DNA of 61,226 bases from Gammaproteobacteria bacterium (lineage in GTDB: Bacteria > Pseudomonadota > Gammaproteobacteria > Pseudomonadales > Azotimanducaceae), in contig JAURCQ010000002.1 in the NCBI GenBank assembly GCA_030828335.1, forward strand, positions 1 to 61,226, in the 5' to 3' direction. Positions within the stretch are counted from its first letter, which is position 1, and each line of letters starts with the position of its first letter. The notes below the pieces were generated by a model. That model ran no database searches and had not been told where the DNA came from. It saw only the letters and a list, made by a program, of their open reading frames with translations. Positions 54,877-61,226 of the stretch are shown piece by piece. Made by a program: the position numbers and the translations under genes.

Positions 54877-56142
54877 CTAGTTGTCGAGCTCGGCGCCGGC
54901 GTTCATATCGGCAAAGCGCTCCAGATCCAGCTTGTTCTCGGAGCGGGCAACGATGGTCGCCACCATGGCATCCCCGGCCACGTTCACGATGGTGCGTGCC
55001 ATATCCAAAAGCCGGTCCACGCCAATGATGAGCATGATGCCCTCCACCGGCAGCCCCACCTGCTGGAGCACCATGGTGAGCATGATCAGGCCTACCCCAG
55101 GCACTCCAGCGGTGCCGATGGCCGCCATGGTGGCGGTGACAATCACCATCACGTAGTCCGTGAGTTCGAGGGTGATATTGAAATACTGGGCGATAAAGAC
55201 CGTGGCCACCCCCTGCATGATGGCCGTGCCATTCATGTTGATGGTCGCCCCCAGGGGTACCACGAAGGAGGCCACCTCGTTACGCACGCCGATGCGCTGC
55301 TCCACCGTTTCCAGCGTGACCGGGAGGGTGGCGCTGCTCGAAGAGGTGGAGAAGCCAAAGAGCATGGGCGCTCGCATCTTACGGAGGAAAATCATGGGGG
55401 AGAGGCGGGTTAGGGCCGCAAACATCAGGGGATAGACCACCACAAGCTGCAACACCAGCACCCCGGCCACGGTAAAGAAGTAGGCCGCCAGGGCGCCGAT
55501 CTCACTCCATCCGAGTGCTGTGAAGATGGTGGTCATGAGGCAGAACACGCCGTAGGGCGCCAGGGCAATAAGCGCCACCACGAGGCGCATGATGACGTCG
55601 TTCAAATCCTCGAAGAAGGCCTTAATGCGGGCCCCGGGGGCTCCGGACTTCGCCACGGCGTAGCCAAAGAGCAAGGCGAACACGATGATTTGAAGCATTT
55701 CGCCGTTGGCCATGGCCGCCACCGGGTTGGTGGGGAACATATCGAGGACCACGTCCTTGAACGCCGGGGGCTCGGTGGCTTCAAAGCTTTGCGGCGCCTC
55801 CTGGCTCATGCCTTCGCCGGGCTTGATGGTGAGAGAAACCAGGAGGGCAAGGGAGATAGCAATGGCCGTGGTCAGGAGGAAAAGGCCGAGGGCTTTGCCG
55901 CCAACCCGGCCCATGGCCGCGCCGTCGGACAGATTGCTGGCGCCGCAGACCAGGGACACAAAGACCAAGGGCACCACAAGAAGCTTCAGCGACGCGATAA
56001 AGATCTTGCCACCGACGTCTAGGACCCCATCCACGAACACGGCGCGAATCGGATGGGTGTCGGGAAGGTCGAGGCCGTGGAGTACGGAGCCGAGGAGGAA
56101 CCCCGCCATCATCCCGATGAGAATCCGCGTGGTTAAGCTCAT
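54877..56142 (-). CDS. Dicarboxylate/amino acid:cation symporter (DAACS family)
   Basis: A 421-residue polytopic inner-membrane transporter of the GltP/DctA (glutamate transporter) family, with about eight transmembrane helices and two re-entrant hairpins. The serine-rich hairpin FSTSSSSATLPVT (near residue 275), the unwound helix motif ATINMNGTAIMQG (near residue 310) and the closing VDRLLDMARTIVNVAGDA (near residue 376) define the substrate and cation sites. C4-dicarboxylates or acidic amino acids are likely substrates. GGGGAGGC precedes the ATG. Confidence 0.92.
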   Translation of the reverse strand: MSLTTRILIGMMAGFLLGSVLHGLDLPDTHPIRAVFVDGVLDVGGKIFIASLKLLVVPLVFVSLVCGASNLSDGAAMGRVGGKALGLFLLTTAIAISLALLVSLTIKPGEGMSQEAPQSFEATEPPAFKDVVLDMFPTNPVAAMANGEMLQIIVFALLFGYAVAKSGAPGARIKAFFEDLNDVIMRLVVALIALAPYGVFCLMTTIFTALGWSEIGALAAYFFTVAGVLVLQLVVVYPLMFAALTRLSPMIFLRKMRAPMLFGFSTSSSSATLPVTLETVEQRIGVRNEVASFVVPLGATINMNGTAIMQGVATVFIAQYFNITLELTDYVMVIVTATMAAIGTAGVPGVGLIMLTMVLQQVGLPVEGIMLIIGVDRLLDMARTIVNVAGDAMVATIVARSENKLDLERFADMNAGAELDN

Positions 56143-56210
56143 GGCCTGCCTCCCCCAAAAGGGATAACGCTACCGGCAAGCCCACCCGTCACGCAATGGG
56201 GCCGGAGGGC

Positions 56211-56378
56211 TTAGCCGATCTCGATCATCTCGAAGTCCGCCTTACCCACGCCGCACTCGGGGCAGACGAAATCTTCCGGGATATCCTCCCAGGCCGTGCC
56301 CGGGGCGATGCCTTCTTCTTCGCAGCCGAGGGCTTCATCGTAGATCCAGCCGCACACAATGCATTGCCACTTTTTCAT
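56211..56378 (-). CDS. rubA: Rubredoxin
   Basis: A 55-residue small iron protein with the two knuckles CIVCGWIYDE (near residue 6) and CPECGVGKADFE (near residue 39). These supply the four Cys ligands of a single iron. It acts as an electron carrier, in relatives for alkane hydroxylation or for oxidative-stress reductases. No alkane hydroxylase is nearby. GGAGAC is a good ribosome site. The place between recG and ubiC-ubiA matches the rubA region of Pseudomonas. Confidence 0.96.
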   Translation of the reverse strand: MKKWQCIVCGWIYDEALGCEEEGIAPGTAWEDIPEDFVCPECGVGKADFEMIEIG

Positions 56379-56505
56379 GGGGGTCTCCTTGGCCAGGCGC
56401 GGGACTCGTGCCCCGGCGCCGCGCGCACCCTAGCAGAGGTGGCTGGGAAATCAATGGATTGGGGCGGCGATTGAGTTTGCGGCAGGAAAGGCGCAGAGTC
56501 CGACC

Positions 56506-57066
56506 GTGCTTCTGATTGCCCCCCCACGCCCCGAACTCCGCCCCCAGCCCTGGCTTCGGGATCCGCACCTGGGCACCCTCCCCGACGCCCTACTGATGCT
56601 TCGGGCGGGCCTCGCTGCGCCCTGGCTCCGCTACGACCACTCCATTACCGGCCAGCTCCGGGCTACTCGGGGCGTGGTGACGGTGACGCCGCTTCGAGAG
56701 GGGTTCGGTCGACCCTCGGCGCTGGAAGCCGCACTGCTAGCGGCGCCGGGCCTGCGCTGCGCCTGGCTTCGGGAGATCACCCTGGCCGCTAGCGGCGAGG
56801 TGATGCTCCATGCACGCACCGTGGTGCCTCGGGGCGCCTCCAATTTACTTCCGGCGCTTCGCGGTCTGGGGCGTCGCCCCCTCGGCGAACTGTTGTTCAT
56901 GGGCCGCGGGCTGCGAGCCGGAGTGACGCGGGAGCGTCGCTGCGCCTTTCGCAACGCCGCCGGCGGCTGGCTACGGGCGACCACCTATCGCGTGCAGGGG
57001 GACCCGCTTCTGGTGCTCGAAAGCCCCACCGCCGCGGCCATCGACCACGCCCAGGGGGTTCGCTAG
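56506..57066 (+). CDS. ubiC: Chorismate pyruvate-lyase
   Basis: A 186-residue enzyme that forms 4-hydroxybenzoate from chorismate, the first committed step of ubiquinone synthesis. Family traits are the WLRDPHLGTL-type N-terminus, CAWLREITLAASGEVMLHARTVVP (first part near residue 85) and the GLGRRPLGELLF block near residue 122 with the catalytic Glu. Sequence conservation is moderate. The GTG start at 56506 is uncertain. It is directly followed by ubiA, the canonical ubiC-ubiA order. Confidence 0.88.
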   Translation: MLLIAPPRPELRPQPWLRDPHLGTLPDALLMLRAGLAAPWLRYDHSITGQLRATRGVVTVTPLREGFGRPSALEAALLAAPGLRCAWLREITLAASGEVMLHARTVVPRGASNLLPALRGLGRRPLGELLFMGRGLRAGVTRERRCAFRNAAGGWLRATTYRVQGDPLLVLESPTAAAIDHAQGVR

Positions 57067-57080
57067 GCTAGGGTTTTGGC

Positions 57081-57086
57081 GATAAT
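57081..57086 (+). promoter_or_regulatory. Candidate -10 for ubiA, near-leaderless
   Basis: GATAAT ends nine bases before the ubiA ATG, so transcription from it would start at about the initiation codon. There is no Shine-Dalgarno sequence in between. ubiA may otherwise be read from the ubiC transcript. Confidence 0.35.
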
Positions 57087-57095
57087 CGCTCCCCT

Positions 57096-57962
57096 ATGAC
57101 AACCGTAGCCCCCAGCTTTTCCCTTCGCCCTTACCTTCAGCTCACGCGCTTGGATAAGCCCGTGGGCATTGGGCTTCTGCTCTGGCCCACGCTCTGGGCG
57201 CTCTGGCTTGCCGCCGAGGGGATCCCGCCCTGGTCCGTTCTCGGCATTTTCCTCGGCGGCGTCGTACTAACCCGCAGCGCGGGCTGTGCCATTAACGATT
57301 ACGCCGACCGGGACTTCGACGGCCACGTGGCGCGAACCCAGCACCGTCCCCTCGCCACGGGAGCGCTTCGGCCTCGGGACGCGCTTCTTGCCGCCGGGGC
57401 CCTGACGCTCCTAGCCTTTATTCTGGTGCTCTTCACCAACCCCTTTACCGTTGCGCTCTCCCCGGTAGCCGTGGCTCTGGCCGCCCTGTACCCCTTTACG
57501 AAGCGCTTCCTACCCTTCCCCCAGCTGTTCCTGGCCGCAGCCTTCTCCTGGGCGATCCCCATGGCCTACGCCGCCGTGCTCGACGCCCTGCCGCCAGCCC
57601 TCTGGTGGCTCGTGGCGGCCAATATGCTCTGGACCTTCGCCTACGACACGGAATACGCCATGGTGGACCGGCCTTGGGACGAAGCCGTGGGCATCCAGTC
57701 CACGGCGCGGCTCTTCGGTCGCTTTGATCGGGCGGCCATCGCCCTGGCTTTCCTGGGCACGGGGGCATGCCTGGTGCAGGCCGGGCTCAGCCACCAGCTC
57801 GATTGGCCCTATTATGCGGGCCTCACCGCGGCGGGCGCCCAGGCCCTGGGGCAGCTCTGGCGCATTCGCCACCAGGACCTCGACGCCTGCTTTACCGCCT
57901 TCCGCAGCAACAACCTGTTTGGCGCCCTGGTGTTCCTCGGCATCGTCGCCCAGGCCCTCTAG
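57096..57962 (+). CDS. ubiA: 4-hydroxybenzoate polyprenyltransferase
   Basis: A 288-residue membrane prenyltransferase that attaches the isoprenoid tail to 4-hydroxybenzoate. The first Asp-rich motif is NDYADRDFDGHVARTQHRPL (start near residue 68) and the second is DTEYAMVDRPWD (near residue 186), both binding Mg-diphosphate. About eight to nine hydrophobic helices are visible. The length is equal to E. coli UbiA (290). It supplies the same pathway as ubiH at 3872. Confidence 0.97.
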   Translation: MTTVAPSFSLRPYLQLTRLDKPVGIGLLLWPTLWALWLAAEGIPPWSVLGIFLGGVVLTRSAGCAINDYADRDFDGHVARTQHRPLATGALRPRDALLAAGALTLLAFILVLFTNPFTVALSPVAVALAALYPFTKRFLPFPQLFLAAAFSWAIPMAYAAVLDALPPALWWLVAANMLWTFAYDTEYAMVDRPWDEAVGIQSTARLFGRFDRAAIALAFLGTGACLVQAGLSHQLDWPYYAGLTAAGAQALGQLWRIRHQDLDACFTAFRSNNLFGALVFLGIVAQAL

Positions 57963-57989
57963 CGAGGGCTTGTCCCTCGGGCCCTTGTG

Positions 57990-57995
57990 TATACT
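57990..57995 (+). promoter_or_regulatory. Candidate -10 of the TRAP operon
   Basis: TATACT, five of six to consensus, 34 bases before the dctQ ATG and followed by a GGGGAGG ribosome site. A TTG-containing -35 (GGCTTG, 17-base spacing) is poor. Confidence 0.5.
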
Positions 57996-58029
57996 CGCAG
58001 GCGCGTTTTTGGGCGTCGGGGAGGCCCCT

Positions 58030-58533
58030 ATGGACCGTTTCATTCGCTGGGTGGATGGCTTAACGGAAGCGATCGGCCGCAGCGTCAGCTGGCTTGTGCT
58101 CGCCATGACCGCCATCACGTGCCTTGTGGTGGTACTGCGCTACGGCTTTTCCGTGGGCTCCATCGCGCTCCAGGAAAGCGTGATCTACCTCCACGGCCTC
58201 GTATTCATGCTGGGCATTCCCTACGCCTTAAAGCACGACGGCCACGTTCGGGTGGACGTGCTCTACGGCCGCATGACCCCGCGCCAGCAGGCCCAGGTCA
58301 ACATCCTCGGCCACTGCCTGTTTTTGCTCCCCCTGGCGAGCTTCATCATTTACGTCAGCTGGAACTACACGGCCCGGGCCTGGCGCATCTTCGAAGGCTC
58401 GCCCGAGGTTGGGGGCATCCCCCTAGTGTTCCTGCTGAAGACCCTGATTCCCGTGCTCGGGGCCCTGCTTCTCCTTCAGGGGCTCGCTGAACTGGCCAAG
58501 CAAGTGAAAATCCTCCGGAGCCTCGCCGCATGA
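58030..58533 (+). CDS. dctQ: TRAP transporter small membrane subunit (DctQ type)
   Basis: A 167-residue membrane protein with four hydrophobic helices (near residues 20, 50, 92 and 135). It matches the DctQ family, including LRYGFSVGSIALQESVIYLHGLVFMLG (start near residue 36) and KHDGHVRVDVLY (near residue 68). It forms the integral-membrane part of a TRAP transporter with DctM. GGGGAGG gives a ribosome site. It overlaps dctM by four bases. The substrate is not evident from this subunit. Confidence 0.93.
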   Translation: MDRFIRWVDGLTEAIGRSVSWLVLAMTAITCLVVVLRYGFSVGSIALQESVIYLHGLVFMLGIPYALKHDGHVRVDVLYGRMTPRQQAQVNILGHCLFLLPLASFIIYVSWNYTARAWRIFEGSPEVGGIPLVFLLKTLIPVLGALLLLQGLAELAKQVKILRSLAA

Positions 58534-59915
58534 TTGAGTGGATCCCCCTAATCATGTTCCTGGCGGTCTTCGCCTGCCTGCTCCTGGGCTATCCCGTGGC
58601 CCTCACCCTGTCCGGCGTTGCCCTGCTCTTTGGCTTCGGCGGGATGCTTGGGGGCAGCTTCAATCCTAGCGATCTGGGCTTTCTCTCCGGGCGCATCTTC
58701 GGAACGATCACCAACCAAACCATGATTGCCGTACCCCTCTTCGTCTTCATGGGCGTGGTGCTCGAGAAATCGAAGGTGGCGGAAAAGCTCCTCGACAGCT
58801 TCTCCGTGGTGTTCGGTCGCTTCCCCGGGGGCCTCGGCCTGTCCGTGACCTTTGTCGGCATGCTGATGGCCGCCAGCACGGGCATCGTTGGGGCCACGGT
58901 GGTCACCATGGGGCTCATGTCCCTGCCGACCATGCTGCGCCACGGCTACGATCCCAAGCTGGCCACGGGGGCCATCGCCGCCACGGGGACGCTCGGGCAA
59001 ATCATTCCCCCCTCCATTGCCCTGGTGCTCCTCGGAGACGTGCTGTCCAGCGCCTATCAGCAAGCCCAGCTCAACATGGGGATCTTCTCACCGGATACGG
59101 TGTCCGTCGGTGATCTTTTCGCCGGGGCCCTGTTCCCCGGGCTCGTGCTCGTGGCCATGTACATGATCTACATGGCCACCACTGCCCTCCTTCAGCCCGC
59201 GCGGGCGCCCCGGGTGGCCCCCGACGCGCTCAGCGCTGGGGAGAGCGTCAGCCTCGGAAAAACCCTGGCCCAGGGGCTCTTTCCGCCCCTGCTCCTGATT
59301 ATCGCGGTACTCGGCTCCATCATGGGCGGCATTGCGACGCCCACGGAAGCCTCCGGCGTCGGCGCCCTCGGCGCCCTCCTCCTGGCCCTGGCGCAGGGTC
59401 AGCTGTCGAAGCAAACGCTCTGGGAAATCGTCGATAGCACCACGAAAACCACCGCCATGGTGTTCTTCATCCTCATCGGCGCCGCGGTCTTCAGCCTCGT
59501 CTTCCGCGGCTACGGCGGCGATGAGCTGGTGCAGGGGCTCTTTGAAGACATGCCCGGCGGGGTCGTGGGGGCCACTATCGTGGTGATGCTGGTGATCTTC
59601 CTCCTCGGCTTCATTCTTGATTTCATCGAGATCACCTTCGTGGTGGTGCCCATCGTGGGCCCCGTGCTCCTCGCCATGGGGCTCGACCCCGTGTGGCTCG
59701 GGGTCATGATTGCGGTGAATCTACAAACAAGCTTCCTGACGCCCCCCTTCGGCTTCGCCCTGTTCTATCTGCGCGGCGTCGCCCCGGATTCCGTAGCCAC
59801 GGGGGACATCTACCGTGGGGTAGTGCCCTTTATTGTCATTCAGGTGCTGCTCCTCGCGCTGCTGGCGCTCTGGCCCGAGCTCGCCACCTGGCTGCCGGAG
59901 CGCCTCTACGGCTAA
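58530..59915 (+). CDS. dctM: TRAP transporter large membrane subunit (DctM type)
   Basis: A 461-residue polytopic protein with about twelve hydrophobic helices. It carries the solute and sodium coupling pathway of a TRAP importer. Family motifs are FVFMGVVLEKSKVAEKLLD (start near residue 70), MAASTGIVGATVVTMGLM, GAIAATGTLGQIIPPSI (near residue 150) and the late LQTSFLTPPFGFALFYLRG (near residue 400). The related branch transports keto acids or mannitol-like solutes. It is coupled to dctQ. A GNAT-like gene follows after 29 bases. Confidence 0.95.
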   Translation: MIEWIPLIMFLAVFACLLLGYPVALTLSGVALLFGFGGMLGGSFNPSDLGFLSGRIFGTITNQTMIAVPLFVFMGVVLEKSKVAEKLLDSFSVVFGRFPGGLGLSVTFVGMLMAASTGIVGATVVTMGLMSLPTMLRHGYDPKLATGAIAATGTLGQIIPPSIALVLLGDVLSSAYQQAQLNMGIFSPDTVSVGDLFAGALFPGLVLVAMYMIYMATTALLQPARAPRVAPDALSAGESVSLGKTLAQGLFPPLLLIIAVLGSIMGGIATPTEASGVGALGALLLALAQGQLSKQTLWEIVDSTTKTTAMVFFILIGAAVFSLVFRGYGGDELVQGLFEDMPGGVVGATIVVMLVIFLLGFILDFIEITFVVVPIVGPVLLAMGLDPVWLGVMIAVNLQTSFLTPPFGFALFYLRGVAPDSVATGDIYRGVVPFIVIQVLLLALLALWPELATWLPERLYG

Positions 59916-59944
59916 CCTCACTTCACACTGACAGGAGAACGCCC

Positions 59945-60517
59945 ATGCCCCACATCGCTGATGCCCTAAGGATCCGCGCTGGCTTAGGGGCGCTTCTCCT
60001 GCTCCTCGGCGCCGAGGCCTTTGCCGCCGCCTTCGTGCCCGAGCCCTTTCCGGTCCCAGAACGGGTAGAGACGGAGGGCTTCGTGCTCGTTCCCCTGGGC
60101 CCCGCCGTGCTTGAGGTGGACTTCGAGGCCTATATGTCCTCCATCGATCACCTCCAGCGCACCTTCACCCACAGCCAAGGCTGGCCCCGGGCCGATCTCA
60201 CTGCGGAAGACGCCGTGGCCGACATGGCTCAGGAAGCTGCGCTGTTCGAAAGCCGACGCGCCTTTGCCTACGCCGTGCTGACCCCCGATGGCACCCGGGA
60301 GCGGGGCTGTATTTACCTGCGGCCCAGCTTAAAGGCGGGCTACGACGCGGTGGTGCGCCTATGGGTAACGGAAGCGGAGTTCAACGCGGGCTTCGATGGG
60401 GAACTGGAGCGCTGGACCCGGCGCTGGGTGGAGGATCAATGGCCCTTTAAGTCCGTGGCCTGGCCCGATCGGGGTATCCCCTGGGCCCAGTGGGAAGCCC
60501 TACCGGACGCGCCCTAG
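59945..60517 (+). CDS. GNAT-like protein with signal-like leader
   Basis: A 190-residue protein. The first 29 residues read as a possible signal peptide: two Arg, a hydrophobic run GALLLLLGAEAF, then AFA before AAF. The rest (DFEAYMSSIDHLQRTF, then WPRADLTAEDAVADMAQEA, FAYAVLTPDGTRERGCIYLRP and VVRLWVTEAEFN) resembles a family of GNAT-fold N-acetyltransferases that I recognise only loosely. The acyl-CoA R/Q-x-x-G-x-A loop is not seen, so activity is uncertain. GAGAACGCCC precedes ATG 59945. It follows dctM and may be cotranscribed. A later cytoplasmic start has no good ribosome site. Confidence 0.6.
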   Translation: MPHIADALRIRAGLGALLLLLGAEAFAAAFVPEPFPVPERVETEGFVLVPLGPAVLEVDFEAYMSSIDHLQRTFTHSQGWPRADLTAEDAVADMAQEAALFESRRAFAYAVLTPDGTRERGCIYLRPSLKAGYDAVVRLWVTEAEFNAGFDGELERWTRRWVEDQWPFKSVAWPDRGIPWAQWEALPDAP

Positions 60518-60531
60518 GGCGTAGCGAGGCC

Positions 60532-60547
60532 GGGGCCCCTTGGCCCC
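60532..60547. terminator. GC hairpin between convergent genes
   Basis: GGGGCC-CCTT-GGCCCC, a perfect 6-bp stem in the 45-base gap between the GNAT-like gene and dctP. It is symmetrical and could slow polymerase from both sides, but no T-tract follows, so the call is weak. Confidence 0.3.
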
Positions 60548-60562
60548 AGCCCCGAACCTGAG

Positions 60563-61226
60563 TTAGTCCGTTGCGCGCCGGGCGTCGAGATAGCCTTGCT
60601 CGGCGATGGCCGTCCAGGCCTTCACATCCGCGGAGAAGCTCGTAAAGGACGCATGGATGCGCTCGGCCATGGGCGAGGTTTGCCCCATTTCCATGAGCAC
60701 GTCGTTGGACACTTCCCGAAGCTTCGCCAGCACGTCGTCGGGGAAGGGGCGAACCTTCACGCCGTGCTTGTTCACCAGCTCCCGGAGGGCGGTGTTGTTG
60801 CGCGCCGTGTACTCCGCGAGCATATCTTCGTTGATGGCCCGCGTGGCCACTTCGACGATGGCTTGGAGATCATCGGGAAGCGCTTCGAAGGCCTCCTTAT
60901 TCACGAGCGTTTCCATGACCGCGCCGGGCTCCTGCCAGCCCGGGTAGTAGTAGTACTCCGCCACCGTGTGCAGGCCGAAGGCGAGGTCGTTGTAGGGCCC
61001 CACCCAGTCCGTGGCGTCGATGGTGCCCGTTTGCAGCGCCGTATACATATCGCCCCCGGGCATGGCCACGGGTTCGCCGCCGGCGCGCTGGAATACCTCG
61101 CCCCCGAGGCCAGGAATACGCATGCGCAGCCCCTGCACGTCGGCCAGGGTTTTGATTTCCTTATTGAACCAGCCGCCCATCTGCGTGCCCGTATTGCCGC
61201 CGGGGAAGGGGATGAGGCCGAAGGGC
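60563..61226 (-). CDS. dctP: TRAP transporter substrate-binding protein, 3' part (TakP-like)
   Basis: The C-terminal 220 codons of a DctP-type periplasmic binding protein; the N-terminus and signal peptide lie beyond the right edge. Stretches such as GGWFNKEIKTLADVQGLRM, RIPGLGGEVFQRAGGEP, ALQTGTIDATDWVGPYNDLAFGLH (start) and YYYYPGWQEPGA strongly resemble the alpha-keto-acid binding TakP group. The conserved Arg of the P3 region is in RMRIPG. It is on the strand opposite dctQ-dctM and converges on the GNAT-like gene, so the transporter is encoded by two facing transcripts. Confidence 0.93.
   Translation of the reverse strand, partial: PFGLIPFPGGNTGTQMGGWFNKEIKTLADVQGLRMRIPGLGGEVFQRAGGEPVAMPGGDMYTALQTGTIDATDWVGPYNDLAFGLHTVAEYYYYPGWQEPGAVMETLVNKEAFEALPDDLQAIVEVATRAINEDMLAEYTARNNTALRELVNKHGVKVRPFPDDVLAKLREVSNDVLMEMGQTSPMAERIHASFTSFSADVKAWTAIAEQGYLDARRATD

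Overview
The window is about 61 kb of GC-rich (roughly two thirds G+C by eye), very densely packed bacterial chromosome. Almost all of it is core housekeeping genes in gene orders I recognise from Gammaproteobacteria, especially Pseudomonas: zapA-6S RNA-fau, rsmD-ftsY-ftsE-ftsX-rpoH, the gshB-to-metW block, and the coaBC-argB-slmA-pyrE-rph-yicC-gmk-rpoZ-spoT-ridA-recG-ubiC-ubiA block. SlmA, MetW, HemW and an E. coli-type two-ACT IlvA support a gammaproteobacterium. The genus cannot be fixed from the sequence alone. There are no tRNA or rRNA genes, CRISPR arrays, insertion sequences or prophage, and no gene-free stretch longer than 300 bases.

Layout. (1) 1-6926, minus strand: a coupled operon ygfB-pepP-ubiH-gcvT-gcvH-gcvPA-gcvPB. 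The glycine decarboxylase P protein is split into two subunits, and gcvPB runs off the left edge. (2) 7040-13372: a ZapB-like coiled-coil gene, zapA, 6S RNA (ssrS) and fau; ilvA and rpiA divergent; a D-2-hydroxyglutarate dehydrogenase-type flavoenzyme divergent from serA. (3) 13379-21454: fba, sfsA, pgk and tkt on the minus strand, divergent from metK, metF and rsmE. (4) 21410-24609: three poorly conserved minus-strand genes between rsmE and gshB. From memory, this is the slot that holds the Pil-Chp twitching chemosensory cluster in Pseudomonas. (5) 24632-34647: gshB, a TonB-like gene, yqgE, ruvX, pilT (minus), yggS, proC, yggT, metX, metW, a DUF4426 gene, rdgB and hemW. (6) 34664-41438: trmB, a DUF423 gene, rpoH, ftsX, ftsE and ftsY on the minus strand, then rsmD, coaD and mutM. 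(7) 41437-54862: a lone hydantoinase/oxoprolinase A-type gene, rpmG-rpmB, and the coaBC to recG block. (8) 54877-61226: a dicarboxylate/amino-acid:cation symporter, rubredoxin, ubiC-ubiA, and a TRAP transporter (dctQ, dctM and a convergent dctP cut by the right edge) with a GNAT-like gene that carries a signal-like leader.

Functional links. Glycine cleavage, serA, metK/metF, fau and metX/metW together form a one-carbon, serine and methionine supply network. The flavoenzyme beside serA probably removes D-2-hydroxyglutarate made by SerA. ftsY/ftsE/ftsX/rpoH join membrane targeting, division and heat shock. rph-pyrE, gmk and rpoZ-spoT join RNA turnover, nucleotides and the stringent response.

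Most notable observations: a near-perfect CIRCE (HrcA) operator over a candidate rpoH promoter; the reduced, kinase-less Pil-Chp-like remnant between rsmE and gshB; a 6S RNA abutting fau; a candidate Shine-Dalgarno-sequestering leader at metK; a perfect 18-bp palindrome between pilT and yggS; an AT-rich rare-codon island with a dyad inside metW; and a secreted-looking GNAT-like protein in the TRAP locus.
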